Assembly (NCBI RefSeq): GCF_005217615.1
Contig: NZ_SZNK01000001.1
Location: forward strand, 4,465,001-4,529,000
Direction: 5' to 3'
Length of the DNA stretch: 64,000 nucleotides
From: Brevibacillus antibioticus
Lineage (GTDB): Bacteria; Bacillota; Bacilli; Brevibacillales; Brevibacillaceae
Each line of letters opens with the position of its first letter. Positions within the stretch are counted from its first letter, which is position 1. Below, piece by piece: positions 9,127 to 18,636 of this stretch. Position numbers and translations under genes: made by a program. The notes under the pieces were generated by a model. That model did no database searches. It was not told where the DNA came from and was given only the letters and a program-made list of their open reading frames with translations.

Positions 9127-9141
9127 TGATAACGATTATCA
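9127..9141. promoter_or_regulatory. Fur box before feuA
   Basis: TGATAACGATTATCA is a near-perfect 7-1-7 Fur inverted repeat (consensus TGATAATNATTATCA). It lies 47 nt before the feuA start, between feuA and the upstream regulator gene. Confidence 0.85.
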
Positions 9142-9192
9142 TTCGTGATTATAAAGCATCCACTCATGCCCGACCATGGACGAAATCCAGAA

Positions 9193-10842
9193 TCAACATG
9201 GACGATCTCCTGAAAACAATCTCACACTCTCTTCCACGATCCGTTCATGAGCCGTTGCCGAGTATTCTCGCCAAGGGTCCGACATAATGACATGCGCCCG
9301 ATTGTTGCGGACTGCTTGGATCTCTTGCCATGGTCCCGATGCTCTCAAGGCTTGGAAGCATGCCAACGTTTCAGCCTCTTGGCAAACCAACAGCAGCAAG
9401 CGATCTGGCGCGAGCACAGCCAATTCCTGTACAGTGACAGGCTGGTCGTACTCGTGCTGCTCCGAGACAAAAGCAGGATTGACTTGTAGATCCTGATAAA
9501 ACACTTCCTTCATGCTGCGATTGCAGTGGACATAGAGCTGGTTTTTTAACATCCGCACGATGAGCACCGTCTCATCGTCTAGAACGTGTTGAAGCTTTGC
9601 TCGGGCCCTCTTCACCTTTTTCTCATACTCGCAAAGCCAATGATGCGCTTCCACGGACTCACCCAAAAAGTCTGCCATAAGCTGCAGTTGTTCTTTCCAT
9701 CCCCGCTCTTCAAAGGGTACATACAAGGTGGGCGCAATCTCATTCAGTTGCTTCTGTTCCTGCAAACTCGTCTCGGCCAAGCCAATGATGACGTCCGGCT
9801 TGGCATCGCGAAGCATTTCGATGTTGCCTTTCCAATTCTGGTTAATTCGAAACGCGCTCAGATGTACCGGGATATCGTGTCGATAGCTGTGATGATAGTA
9901 AGCCGTCCATTTCGGGTGTAGAGGCGCCGCGTAAGGAATCATTTTTAAAGCCAGCAAATGCCCGATGATGGTTGAGCCGTACGCCGCAATTTTTCGTTGG
10001 CGGCTTTTCATATAGAGAGTCGGTGAAACACCAACAGCCTTCTTGAATTTTCGACTAAAGTAAAATTCGTCGTTGTAGCCCACTTGATGAGCGATATCGC
10101 GCAGCTTGGCATGCGACTGCACCATCATCTGCTTCGCCCGGCTGATGCGAATCTCCGCCAAATAGTCCATAGCTGAGGTGCCGTACGTTTTTTTGAACAG
10201 ATCGACGAAATATTTTGGACTTACCTCTGCGATGCGAGCCAGCTGTTCAATCGTCACATTTTCCGCGTAATGCTCTTCCATATGTGCACGTGCCCGCTCA
10301 AGCGCCATTCCAGAATCTGTGGCCGAGAAGTGAGCATGCTTGACGATGTGGTACCATAGCTCTTGAAACGTATGTTGGCTTCGAAAACGCTCGAGTGCCG
10401 TCTCCTGCTTCCATAGATTCTGGATCAAATCACAATAGATAGGCAGCTGCCCTGCCGATTGGACAGAGATCTCCCCGCGAAAAGGAAATAGGTCCTTTTC
10501 CCGAAGGGCTTGGAAGCGCCAATGTCTGTCTCTCGTTTCCATAAAAACATCAAAGCGAAGCATGTACATCTCCAAATGATCAGTCGAATCAGGGACGATG
10601 CCAAACGTAAGCATAGGAGGACATACGTAAATCGCGTCCTGCCGCAATTGGTACTCCTCGTTTTCCAGTCGCAGGCGCCCTCGTCCCCCGGTTACTACCA
10701 GCAAAATATACGTATGAGTGAATTGTTGGCGTAGTCGGTCATGTCCTTGTGCTTTGAGCCATGTAATGTCACGCAGCTTAAAAATGGCTTCTGCCATGGT
10801 CTTCTCTGTGAATTGTTGAACCAAGGCTTGTGTTTCGTTCAT
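9193..10842 (-). CDS. btr: AraC regulator with siderophore-binding domain, Btr-like
   Basis: A 549-residue regulator. Residues about 30-165 are an AraC-type sensing cupin, 170-280 hold the two AraC helix-turn-helix units, and 285-545 are a FeuA-like ferric-siderophore binding domain. This layout is that of Bacillus Btr, which binds ferric bacillibactin or enterobactin and activates feuABC-ybbA. Here it lies directly upstream of feuA on the same strand, as in Bacillus. The start has GAGGTGAG upstream. Expected control is repression by Fur and substrate-dependent activation of the transporter. Confidence 0.92.
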   Translation of the reverse strand: MNETQALVQQFTEKTMAEAIFKLRDITWLKAQGHDRLRQQFTHTYILLVVTGGRGRLRLENEEYQLRQDAIYVCPPMLTFGIVPDSTDHLEMYMLRFDVFMETRDRHWRFQALREKDLFPFRGEISVQSAGQLPIYCDLIQNLWKQETALERFRSQHTFQELWYHIVKHAHFSATDSGMALERARAHMEEHYAENVTIEQLARIAEVSPKYFVDLFKKTYGTSAMDYLAEIRISRAKQMMVQSHAKLRDIAHQVGYNDEFYFSRKFKKAVGVSPTLYMKSRQRKIAAYGSTIIGHLLALKMIPYAAPLHPKWTAYYHHSYRHDIPVHLSAFRINQNWKGNIEMLRDAKPDVIIGLAETSLQEQKQLNEIAPTLYVPFEERGWKEQLQLMADFLGESVEAHHWLCEYEKKVKRARAKLQHVLDDETVLIVRMLKNQLYVHCNRSMKEVFYQDLQVNPAFVSEQHEYDQPVTVQELAVLAPDRLLLLVCQEAETLACFQALRASGPWQEIQAVRNNRAHVIMSDPWREYSATAHERIVEESVRLFSGDRPC

Positions 10843-10876
10843 GTTCTCACCTCTGCCCGATCCTCTATGTAAATAT

Positions 10877-10891
10877 TGATAATCATTCTCA
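10877..10891. promoter_or_regulatory. Fur box before btr
   Basis: TGATAATCATTCTCA matches the 7-1-7 Fur consensus at all but two positions. It lies 35 nt before the btr start codon. With the box before feuA it places the whole locus under iron repression. Confidence 0.8.
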
Positions 10892-11094
10892 ATATCATCA
10901 ATAGAGAAAGTATATCAAAAGTGACGCTTGCTTCCTATCAGGAATATGTAATCGACGAGCAAACAATCATCAAAGCGCTGTGCAGACCTCTGGAAATGCA
11001 AAAAGCGAAACCGCGTCCAAATTGGTCCAATCTGGAAGTATCTCAGAGGTGGACGCCTAAAGACGTGTTTCGCTTTTTGCATGAAAGAAAAAAC

Positions 11095-11616
11095 CTATTG
11101 TTCTTGTTCTACCGCGGAAGTCTCGAACAAATAGAAAATGTAATCGGAGGAAGCTCCCGCGTGACCCATTTGTCTGAGCATGGCGGAGATATTGCCTCGG
11201 TGATAGGTTCCGTGGTTGGCGACGTGCTGGACGATGTCGGCATAACGAGCATGAACCGTGCCCAATACAGGATGCGTATAAGGCGAGGTGTCTTCCATCG
11301 AGATTTGCCCGAAGAAGTCTCTGAACTGCTGGGCTGATTCGGCAAACCGTTTTCGCAGCTCGTGTACGTTCTTCCCTTTTAATTCTTGCAAGAGAACCCC
11401 TACTTTTAGTCCTACCTCTTCGTAGCTCTCCCCCTTCATGGCCAACAACCAAACATAATCGGTCTTGAGAATGTGGGCCAACGTCTGGGTGATGGTCGGA
11501 AGCACACTCGGAACCTCCTGCTCACTAACTCCCTCTGGTACCTCCTGCAACCGCTCGAATACCTTTTCGTTTGCCCATACATGATATTCGTACAAGCGCA
11601 ATGCTTCATGCTTCAT
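11095..11616 (-). CDS. DinB-family protein 1
   Basis: A 173-residue DinB/YfiT-like four-helix bundle protein. The family histidines are recognisable in H-V-W-A-N, in H-I-L-K-T-D-Y-V-W, and in the H-V-A-N-H-G-T-Y-H-R-G-N signature that closes the metal site. ATG 11616 is chosen because GGAGG lies ten bases upstream. Members are putative metal-dependent enzymes, some being thiol transferases; the original DinB of Bacillus is DNA-damage induced. It stands just downstream of a WYL regulator and shares an operator-like palindrome with a second DinB gene at 24325. Confidence 0.9.
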   Translation of the reverse strand: MKHEALRLYEYHVWANEKVFERLQEVPEGVSEQEVPSVLPTITQTLAHILKTDYVWLLAMKGESYEEVGLKVGVLLQELKGKNVHELRKRFAESAQQFRDFFGQISMEDTSPYTHPVLGTVHARYADIVQHVANHGTYHRGNISAMLRQMGHAGASSDYIFYLFETSAVEQEQ

Positions 11617-11677
11617 AATCCATCTGCCTCCATTTACTTTTTCCATCTCTTCTTTGCTTTCAATATAAATCAACTCT

Positions 11678-11696
11678 ACTGACAAAAATGGTCAGT
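11678..11696. promoter_or_regulatory. palindromic operator before DinB 1
   Basis: ACTGAC-N7-GTCAGT is a perfect inverted repeat centred about 70 nt before the DinB start. On the minus strand a TATATT -10-like element begins 11 nt after the CTGAC-N7-GTCAG core. The same core with the same 11-nt spacing to TATGAT lies before the second DinB gene. The WYL regulator encoded next to it is the obvious candidate binder. Confidence 0.65.
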
Positions 11697-11700
11697 GGAT

Positions 11701-12666
11701 TCAAGTCGATTGATAAAAATGAAATAAATCGGCAGCGATGGCAGCCAAACGCTCTTTTACAAAGGCTGGCTCTTCAACCTGAATGGATTTTCCGTATGGC
11801 AAAAGATAATGTGGCAGGATCGAATGGACCATTTGCTCATCTACTTGAAAGATCACCTGTGCCTCGCTACGCTCGATCACAGTATGTCCGAGATACCAAT
11901 GCCTGCACAAATCAGCGAGAGACTGTGGCCTTCCTTTGACCTTGATCAAAATAGTGTCGCCCTGCTTGTCTGCTTCCGGTAGTAAATTCGAGAGAAAAAA
12001 ATGGCGCGCAGAAAATTCAGGAGGGCGTTGAAAGCTGGCATCTGTACGTTGGATCTCATAAACACGATCTGCACGAAAGCTGCGAATGGTGCTACGGAGA
12101 TGACAATAGGCAACGATATACCAGTTGCCCTTCCAATAAACGAGCCCGTATGGATCGATTTGACGCTTCTGTTTCGTTGTTTGGTAGGCTTTCTGATACT
12201 CCATCGAAAGGGTGTACCCATTGGCAACAGACAGCTCCAGTTCCTGTAAGGTAGATTCGAGAGAAGGATCAACAGGAGGCTGAATCACCTCGAAGCCGAT
12301 ACTATGTCGGTCAATGGCGTCACGTTGCTCTTCATTTGTGTAACGTTTTAGCTTGGAAATGGCTCGGTGCAAATCTGCTCCGAAGGGATAACCGGCCTCT
12401 TGAGCAAAAGCCGCTGCATGAATCAGGGCTTTTTGCTCGTTGAGGTCGAAAAACAACGGAGCTTCATTGAATTGCTGAAGTAAACTGTAGCCACCATTGT
12501 GTCCGGCATCAGAAATGATGGGGACACCGCTCGCACACAGTGAGTCGATATAGCGATAAACGGTGCGAATATTGATCTCGAGAATCTCTGCCAATTGCTT
12601 AGCTGTCATTCGCTTACCGGTCTTCAACAGCCACAAAATGGAGAGCATATTATCGGCTTTGGACAT
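11701..12666 (-). CDS. WYL-domain (YafY-type) transcription regulator
   Basis: A 321-residue regulator with an HTH_11 winged helix at residues about 8-60 (T-A-K-Q-L-A-E-I-L-E) and a WYL ligand-binding domain in the middle (G-L-V-Y-W-K-G-N-W-Y-I-V-A-Y-C), then the WCX-type C-terminus. ATG 12666 is chosen: it has AGGGGAG upstream, and the upstream extension lacks family similarity. The gene ends 5 bp before the palindrome that precedes DinB 1. YafY-type regulators often control a neighbouring gene, here most likely DinB 1. Confidence 0.9.
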   Translation of the reverse strand: MSKADNMLSILWLLKTGKRMTAKQLAEILEINIRTVYRYIDSLCASGVPIISDAGHNGGYSLLQQFNEAPLFFDLNEQKALIHAAAFAQEAGYPFGADLHRAISKLKRYTNEEQRDAIDRHSIGFEVIQPPVDPSLESTLQELELSVANGYTLSMEYQKAYQTTKQKRQIDPYGLVYWKGNWYIVAYCHLRSTIRSFRADRVYEIQRTDASFQRPPEFSARHFFLSNLLPEADKQGDTILIKVKGRPQSLADLCRHWYLGHTVIERSEAQVIFQVDEQMVHSILPHYLLPYGKSIQVEEPAFVKERLAAIAADLFHFYQST

Positions 12667-12736
12667 GGACTGATTCGCTCCCCTAAAAAGAAATCTTCTG
12701 CTTCTACTAATTACCACAGATTTCAATCCATTTCCT

Positions 12737-13387
12737 CTATCTGCCCCTTCTCCTTTTCTCGACAGGACAGGGCTTTTCTCGATACGCTGCCAGTTGAAAC
12801 ATGTCGGAAACGGTTGAAAAGGTATATTTCTGTTCGCGTAACACCTCAATGACATAGGGCAATGCGTCCACACTCCCCTTCAGCGTGTCTTTCGTACCGC
12901 CAGCGGAATGTTGAAGCACGACTGCGCCTGGGGTGACATGTCCCAGGATGTTACTCGCGACCTGTGGACCGGTGAGTCCTTTCCAATCCCAACTGTCTAT
13001 ATCCCACAAAATCATTTCGTAGTCACTCGCCGCAAACAGTTGGATGACCTCCTCATTCACCGCTCCATATGGCGGCCGAACCATCCGAGGTCTCACACCT
13101 ACTACCTTTTCGATCTGATCTGAGGTACGTTCTACCTGCTCATGAACAGCCAAGAGAGGGATTTTCGTAAAGTCAGGGTGATCCCAGCTATGGTTTCCTA
13201 CCACGTGACCTTCCTTTACGATCCGCTCCAGTATTTTCGGATTGTACTTCACCATTTGTCCCACACAGAAGAAAGTAGCCTTTACTTGATAGTGGGCGAA
13301 TATGTCTAACACACGAGGCGTCCACAACTGATCTGGTCCATCGTCAAAAGTGAGTGCGATTTCCTTGGGCCCATTGAGCTTGTTCAC
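12737..13387 (-). CDS. polysaccharide deacetylase (NodB fold)
   Basis: A 216-residue carbohydrate esterase family 4 enzyme. The visible motifs are T-F-D-D-G-P (Asp15, Asp16), the metal histidines in N-H-S-W-D-H-P (His66, His70), R-P-P-Y-G, W-D-I-D-S-W-D-W and L-Q-H-S. The start is GTG 13387, preceded by AGGGAGGG eight bases away. The open frame continues upstream to a TTG near 13546 but has no ribosome site there. From the chosen start there is no signal peptide, so it may be cytoplasmic or begin further upstream. Likely substrates are N-acetylated cell-wall or chitin-like glycans. Confidence 0.85.
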   Translation of the reverse strand: MNKLNGPKEIALTFDDGPDQLWTPRVLDIFAHYQVKATFFCVGQMVKYNPKILERIVKEGHVVGNHSWDHPDFTKIPLLAVHEQVERTSDQIEKVVGVRPRMVRPPYGAVNEEVIQLFAASDYEMILWDIDSWDWKGLTGPQVASNILGHVTPGAVVLQHSAGGTKDTLKGSVDALPYVIEVLREQKYTFSTVSDMFQLAAYREKPCPVEKRRRGR

Positions 13388-13539
13388 AAGCGTTACCCTC
13401 CCTATAAGCCAGTATTCTGCTGCTTTGATGCATAGTATGACTGGGCTATCATTTGGTAACGCTAAATCAACCGCTATTCTGGGCTTTTGGCAAAATGGAA
13501 GAAGATTCTGCATGAGTATGCAACGCAGAAAAAAATTTT

Positions 13540-13568
13540 TTAACAACGGTTAATGAATATAGTATAAT
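13540..13568 (+). promoter_or_regulatory. sigma-A promoter for the OppDF gene
   Basis: TTAACA and TATAAT are separated by about 17 bp and point toward the OppD-OppF gene at 13712. A Fur box begins two or three bases after the -10, so Fur would cover the transcription start. Confidence 0.6.
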
Positions 13569-13570
13569 AG

Positions 13571-13585
13571 TGATAATGATTTTCA
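13571..13585. promoter_or_regulatory. Fur box at the OppDF promoter
   Basis: TGATAATGATTTTCA matches the 7-1-7 Fur consensus at about 13 of 15 positions. It is directly downstream of the TATAAT element, the classic position for repression. The divergent deacetylase start is 184 nt away, so the plus-strand gene is the more likely target. Confidence 0.7.
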
Positions 13586-13613
13586 TTTTCGTAAAAATTT
13601 ATACTAGTGCGTA

Positions 13614-13635
13614 TTCAAAAAGTCGACTTTTTGAA
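13614..13635. repeat. 22-bp perfect palindrome in the OppDF leader
   Basis: The arm TTCAAAAAGTC is followed directly by its exact reverse complement, centred on the SalI-like GTCGAC. It lies between the Fur-boxed promoter and the OppDF start. It could be an operator or, in RNA, a perfect hairpin. Nothing identifies a binding protein. Confidence 0.6.
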
Positions 13636-13711
13636 CTACCTCTATTAGAGAGAGCGTTGGATATACATGGAGGGTTATTCACGACAAAGCATGCTCGAAA
13701 GGGAGGATTGT

Positions 13712-15715
13712 ATGGGAAAAGTTTTAGAAGTAAAAGATCTGCATGTGTCATTCGATACGTATGCAGGTGAAGTCAAAGCAGTACGGGGCGTCTCCTTCGA
13801 TCTGGCAAAAGGAGAAACGCTCGCGATTGTTGGTGAATCTGGTTCCGGTAAATCCGTAACCTCACAAGCACTTATGCGCCTCATTCCTTCTCCTCCTGGA
13901 CGCATTCCAAAAGGACAAGTTCTTTTTGAAGGAAGAGATTTGGTTACGCTTTCCGAAAAAGAAATGCAGGATGTTCGCGGTCGCGATATCTCGATGATCT
14001 TCCAAGACCCGATGACTTCCTTGAATCCGACGATGACTATCGGGAACCAAATCATGGAGAGCTTCATCAAACACCAAAAGCTGAACCGTGCAGAAGCGCA
14101 TAGCCGTGCTATTGAACTGTTGGAAATGGTAGGGATACCATTTGCCAAAGAACGTGTCGATCAATACCCGCACCAGTTTTCTGGTGGGATGCGCCAACGG
14201 ATTGTGATTGCCATCGCACTGGCCTGCAATCCAAAAATTATCATCGCCGATGAGCCGACAACGGCTCTGGACGTATCGATTCAAGCACAGATTTTGGAAC
14301 TGCTAAAGGAATTGCAAAAGAAGATGGGTACCTCGATCATCTTTATTACGCATGACCTTGGTGTAGTTGCTAACATGGCAGACCGTGTAGCGGTTATGTA
14401 TGCAGGTAAAATTGTGGAAATCGGTAAAGTCGATGAAATATTCTACGATCCTAAGCACCCGTATACATGGGGTCTATTAGGCTCCATGCCTAGCCTCGAT
14501 TCCAGCGATGACGAGCTGATGTCCATTCCTGGATCGCCGCCGGACATGTTCAAGCCACCTGTAGGTGATGCTTTCGCGGCTCGTAACCCATTTGCGTTGA
14601 AGGTCGATCTGGAATATGAACCACCGATGTTCAAAATCTCCGATACGCACTATGCAGCAACATGGCTTTTGCATGAAATGGCACCTGACATCAAGCCGCC
14701 TGCTTCAGCTGTGAGACGAAAAGTCAATTCTAATGAGGCGACTGAGGCTCCAATAAGCACCAAAAAAACGTTCAACTACGAGAACCGTGAGAAGCTGGTT
14801 GAAGTCAAAGATTTGAAACAGCATTTTGACCTCGGAAATGGTCATACGCTGAAAGCTGTAGATGGTATCACCTTTGACATCTACAAAGGGGAAATCTTCG
14901 GCCTTGTGGGTGAATCCGGTTGCGGTAAATCCACCACCGGACGAACCATCCTTCGCCTGTACGATGCAACTGGCGGAGAGGTCTTGTTCAATGGACAAAG
15001 TGTACACGGAAAGAAAACACTCGAAGAAAAGAAATGGCTCAACCGCAAAATCCAGATGATCTTCCAAGACCCGTACTCGTCGTTGAATCCACGTCTGACC
15101 GTATCTGACATTATTGCGGAAGGTCTGGACATTCATCGTCTGGCGAACAAGGAAGCACGCATCGCCAAGGTACACGAGCTGTTGGAAACCGTTGGCCTCA
15201 ACCGCGAGCACGCAAACCGTTACCCGCATGAGTTCAGCGGCGGACAGCGCCAACGGATCGGGATTGCACGGGCATTGGCTGTTGATCCGGAATTCATCAT
15301 TGCCGATGAACCGATCTCTGCCCTCGACGTATCCATTCAGGCGCAGGTCATTAACCTGCTCAAGCGCCTGCAAAAAGAAAAAGGCCTGACCTATCTGTTC
15401 ATCGCCCATGACCTGTCCATGGTTAAATACATCAGTGACCGCATTGGTGTGATGTACCGCGGACGTATTGTGGAGCTGGCAGAAAGTAATCGCCTGTACG
15501 AGAATCCGATTCATCCGTACACCAAATCGTTGCTCTCGGCAATTCCATTGCCAGACCCTGATTATGAGCGCAACCGTAAGCGCATCGTTTTCGATGATCA
15601 GGAATATTTGCGAGATCAAGGGGAAGAACGCGTCTTGCGTGAAGTTGAGCGCGGTCACTTTGTCGCTTGCACCCAGAAAGAATTCGAAAGATACGGCGGC
15701 GGCGTTTTGGTGTAA
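13712..15715 (+). CDS. fused OppD-OppF-type ABC ATPase
   Basis: A 667-residue double nucleotide-binding protein. NBD1 has Walker A GESGSGKS at 41-48 and signature [11 protein letters not shown]2 has Walker A GESGCGKS near 400 and signature F-S-G-G-Q-R-Q-R. Both Walker B motifs (I-I-A-D-E-P) are intact, and oligopeptide-transporter C-terminal segments follow each domain. ATG 13712 is preceded by AAAGGGAGG. Such proteins energise dipeptide, oligopeptide, glutathione or nickel uptake. No permease or binding protein is adjacent, so partners must be elsewhere. The Fur-boxed promoter suggests an iron-linked cargo, which is unusual for this family. Confidence 0.9.
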   Translation: MGKVLEVKDLHVSFDTYAGEVKAVRGVSFDLAKGETLAIVGESGSGKSVTSQALMRLIPSPPGRIPKGQVLFEGRDLVTLSEKEMQDVRGRDISMIFQDPMTSLNPTMTIGNQIMESFIKHQKLNRAEAHSRAIELLEMVGIPFAKERVDQYPHQFSGGMRQRIVIAIALACNPKIIIADEPTTALDVSIQAQILELLKELQKKMGTSIIFITHDLGVVANMADRVAVMYAGKIVEIGKVDEIFYDPKHPYTWGLLGSMPSLDSSDDELMSIPGSPPDMFKPPVGDAFAARNPFALKVDLEYEPPMFKISDTHYAATWLLHEMAPDIKPPASAVRRKVNSNEATEAPISTKKTFNYENREKLVEVKDLKQHFDLGNGHTLKAVDGITFDIYKGEIFGLVGESGCGKSTTGRTILRLYDATGGEVLFNGQSVHGKKTLEEKKWLNRKIQMIFQDPYSSLNPRLTVSDIIAEGLDIHRLANKEARIAKVHELLETVGLNREHANRYPHEFSGGQRQRIGIARALAVDPEFIIADEPISALDVSIQAQVINLLKRLQKEKGLTYLFIAHDLSMVKYISDRIGVMYRGRIVELAESNRLYENPIHPYTKSLLSAIPLPDPDYERNRKRIVFDDQEYLRDQGEERVLREVERGHFVACTQKEFERYGGGVLV

Positions 15716-15726
15716 ACCTTATACAG

Positions 15727-15766
15727 AAAAAAGGGAGAGAGCTTTGACAGCTCATCTCCCTTTTTT
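15727..15766. terminator. bidirectional terminator between oppDF and cadA
   Basis: Outer stem AAAAAAGGGAGA/TCTCCCTTTTTT with an inner GAGCT/AGCTC pair. T-runs occur on both strands, so it can end both converging genes. Confidence 0.9.
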
Positions 15767-15768
15767 AT

Positions 15769-18000
15769 TTAGTCCTTCATGCGCAAGAGTCTCATGCTGT
15801 TTAAGATGACTAGCAAGGCGGCTCCCGTGTCACTGAGCACCGCCAGCCACAAGGTTAGATAGCCTGGGAATATCAGCACGAGTGCAACCAGCTTCACGAT
15901 GATCGAGAACCAAATGTTTTGCTTGATAATCGAGAGTGCTTTTCTGCTGACCTTCATCGTGTGCGGCAGCTTTTCGAGGTTGTCAGCCATCAGTACGATA
16001 TCCGCGGTTTCCATTGCCGTATCGGTGCCAGCTCCACCCATGGCAATCCCCAAATCAGCTGATGCGAGAGCAGGCGCATCATTGATCCCGTCCCCCACCA
16101 TGGCGACGACCTTGCCTTCTTGCTGTAGGCGTTTGACCGCTTCTACCTTATCTTGTGGCAGCAGCTCTGCAAAATAACGGTTCACACCAGTCTGACTCGC
16201 TACTTTTTTCGCCGTCCCCTCATTGTCACCAGTCAGCATTACGATGTCTTCGATACCTGCGGCCTTGAGCTTGCCAATAGCACTAACCGTAATCTCACGA
16301 ATGGTGTCGGCAACCGCAATCATCCCGATCAATTTCGTTGCGGTACCGATAACTACCAGTGTATTTCCTTCACTCTGCAACGACTCTATTTTCATTTGCC
16401 ATGCAGACAGATCGACTCCCAGCTCTTGAAACAGGGCGGGCTTCCCTGCATAAAATGTTTCGGTTCCGATGACAGCGCTCGCCCCTTTTCCGACGATCGC
16501 CTTGAAATCTTGCCCACTCTGGGAAGCAATCTGCTTTTGTTTCGCATAGGTGAGAATCGCTTGTGCAATCGGATGGGAAGAACGCTCTTCAATCGTTCTG
16601 GCGATCGACACTACTTCGTCCTCGCTTCCCTCCATCTCGATCACCGCTGCAACCTGTGGTTTTCCTTCCGTCAATGTACCCGTTTTATCGAAAGCAATCG
16701 CGGTAATCGCTCCTGCTTTTTCCAAAAACGTACCACCTTTGATCAGGACGCCGTTTCTCGCTGCATTTCCAATCGCGGACACAATCGCAACTGGCGTGGA
16801 AATGACCAGTGCGCACGGGCAAGCAACAACCAGTAGCTCAAGCGCTCTGTAAAACCATTCTCCCCAGGTACCGAGTCCGAGTAATGGCGGGAATACGATC
16901 ACGAGCAAAGCCAGCACGAGCACGATTGGTGTGTAGATCGTAGCGAATTTGTCGACGAATGCCTGCGTAGGCGCTTTTTTCTCCTGCGCTTCCTCCACGA
17001 GGTGGATGATTCTGGCAATCGCCGTATCCTCCACCAGCTTTGTCACCTTGATCTCCACCGCGCCGCTTTCGTTGACACTCCCTGCAAAAACACTGTCACC
17101 GACCAGCTTATCTACAGGAATTGATTCACCTGTAATCGGGGCCTGATTGACGCTCGATGTCCCGTGTACGATCACACCATCCAGCGGGATTTTCTCTCCC
17201 GGCTTCACTACGATGACTTGACCGACAGCGATGTCCTCAACTGGCTTGCGGCTAAGAGACTCCCCTTCTTTGACCCATGCTTCAGGCGGAGCCAAATCCA
17301 TTAGATTGCGTATGGAGTCCCTCGTTTTTTCAATCGACTTGGTCTGTAACAAGGTTCCGATGGAAAAGAGCCAGACGACTGTCGCTCCCTCCAGCCACTC
17401 CCCGATTAATGCTGCTCCAACAGCCGCAACAGACATCAATACGTTCATATCCAGGGAGCCGCTTTTGATCGAGTAAAAAGCACTTCGCGCAGGTCGGTAG
17501 CCGCCACTCATGATTGACAACGCATAGAGCACAGTAACGACCAGTGGAGATATGCTAGGCAATAAGGAACCTAGAAAACCAAGAGCCAACAGCACACCGG
17601 AAATCGTCGTCAGTGCCGTCCCTGCTTGATCCGTTTTCGGTACTGCTTTAGCAGTGCCTCTCGTAAGCAGCATGGCACTGTAGCCAGCCTTGGCGACTTC
17701 CTTGACCACCGCATCTTCTCCCAGTCCATCCGCGACGAGCTGCATTTTACCCGTGGAAAAGTTCACGTTTACCTCTTTTACGGCAGGCAACGTCTGCATA
17801 TGCTTTTCCAGCGATTTGGCACACGAACTGCAATCCATACCTGTAACGCGATAGACAACAGCCTGTGAAGAAAGAATGCCTGCGCTTTCTGGTTCCGCAG
17901 CCGCAGGCTCGAGAACCGTGAGAATTTTACCCGCATGCGTATGCTCACTTCCGCATTGATGCCCACTGCAACACTCTTCTTTTTTTCGTTCTTCTGCCAT
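15769..18000 (-). CDS. cadA: heavy-metal P1B-type ATPase, CadA/ZntA-like
   Basis: A 743-residue P-type ATPase that should export Cd2+, Zn2+ or Pb2+. A His/Cys-rich N-terminus (C-C-S-G-H-Q-C-G-S-E-H-T-H) precedes one HMA domain with G-M-D-C-S-S-C at 54-60. The membrane metal motif C-P-C is at 394-396, the phosphorylation site D-K-T-G-T-L-T at 438-444, and G-D-G-I-N-D-A-P near the end. CPC with this architecture and a CadC-type regulator nearby favours Cd/Zn/Pb over copper. The start has AAAGGTG upstream, and a CadC-like operator lies about 65-80 nt before it. Confidence 0.93.
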   Translation of the reverse strand: MAEERKKEECCSGHQCGSEHTHAGKILTVLEPAAAEPESAGILSSQAVVYRVTGMDCSSCAKSLEKHMQTLPAVKEVNVNFSTGKMQLVADGLGEDAVVKEVAKAGYSAMLLTRGTAKAVPKTDQAGTALTTISGVLLALGFLGSLLPSISPLVVTVLYALSIMSGGYRPARSAFYSIKSGSLDMNVLMSVAAVGAALIGEWLEGATVVWLFSIGTLLQTKSIEKTRDSIRNLMDLAPPEAWVKEGESLSRKPVEDIAVGQVIVVKPGEKIPLDGVIVHGTSSVNQAPITGESIPVDKLVGDSVFAGSVNESGAVEIKVTKLVEDTAIARIIHLVEEAQEKKAPTQAFVDKFATIYTPIVLVLALLVIVFPPLLGLGTWGEWFYRALELLVVACPCALVISTPVAIVSAIGNAARNGVLIKGGTFLEKAGAITAIAFDKTGTLTEGKPQVAAVIEMEGSEDEVVSIARTIEERSSHPIAQAILTYAKQKQIASQSGQDFKAIVGKGASAVIGTETFYAGKPALFQELGVDLSAWQMKIESLQSEGNTLVVIGTATKLIGMIAVADTIREITVSAIGKLKAAGIEDIVMLTGDNEGTAKKVASQTGVNRYFAELLPQDKVEAVKRLQQEGKVVAMVGDGINDAPALASADLGIAMGGAGTDTAMETADIVLMADNLEKLPHTMKVSRKALSIIKQNIWFSIIVKLVALVLIFPGYLTLWLAVLSDTGAALLVILNSMRLLRMKD

Positions 18001-18062
18001 CTGTTTTCACCTTTTTCCAAGCATCTATTTTGCCCAGCTTCAAATGAAATCAATCCACAAAC

Positions 18063-18081
18063 ATTCAAACAAATATTTAAT
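18063..18081. promoter_or_regulatory. CadC/SmtB-type operator before cadA
   Basis: ATTCAAACAAATATTTAAT resembles the imperfect 12-2-12 TCAAATA-N2-TATTTGA operator of CadC/CzrA repressors. It lies 63-81 nt before the cadA start. A CadC-type gene is encoded 0.5 kb away on the opposite strand. Confidence 0.6.
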
Positions 18082-18188
18082 TATTATATTATCGCATCCT
18101 TCTGGTTCGTTCAAGAATTGATTGGAATATTTCGCCCATTTTTTACAGATTGAGAATAAGAAAAAAACCCCTATTACTAGGAGTCTTG

Positions 18189-18485
18189 TTACTTAGGACG
18201 AGTTTCTACAGGTGTTGGGGTGGTCTGCCAACGCTCCCCACAGTCCAGACATTTGCACTTGATTACTTTACGCTTTTCTAAGGCTAGACGAACGGCAAAC
18301 AGGATAAAGGCCCCTGATAGTCCGAGGAACAAAAAGATGACAGGAGTCCCTTTCACCGAAATGCCGATCAAAGCAAGCACTGCCAAAACCGCTACATAAA
18401 TGGTTATGTATAATGGCTTATTAATCGATTCCGTGAAATCAATTTTTGCAGACCGGCACTTCGGGCACTTTGGTTGCGCACTCAT
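18189..18485 (-). CDS. small membrane protein with zinc ribbon
   Basis: A 98-residue protein. The N-terminal C-P-K-C (residues 8-11) and the C-terminal C-K-C-L-D-C pair make a split zinc-ribbon-like site flanking two membrane helices (about 28-75). The function is unknown. It lies between cadA and the divergent cadC gene, so a link to metal stress is possible but not shown. The start ATG 18485 has GGGGAGAG upstream. Confidence 0.75.
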   Translation of the reverse strand: MSAQPKCPKCRSAKIDFTESINKPLYITIYVAVLAVLALIGISVKGTPVIFLFLGLSGAFILFAVRLALEKRKVIKCKCLDCGERWQTTPTPVETRPK

Positions 18486-18636
18486 GGTATTCTCTCCCCA
18501 TTTCTTGGATCATGTTCATCTTACACGAAAACAGAGGGGGACACTACACTGCCATGAAAATGTCGTTTTTCCTTTTCACTTTCTCTGCGAATGTCTATAA
18601 TAGTAGGACATTGTAGAGCATGAGGTGATAGTTACA

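Noticed and set aside
10876-11337. 153-codon plus-strand frame between btr and DinB 1
   Set aside because: Its second half is antisense to DinB 1 and its first half is the btr promoter with the Fur box; no family resemblance.
14705-15658. 317-codon open frame on the minus strand
   Set aside because: Antisense to the second half of the OppDF gene, with no start signal and no family.
16153-16836. 227-codon open frame on the plus strand
   Set aside because: Antisense to cadA; the cadA motifs on the other strand are complete.
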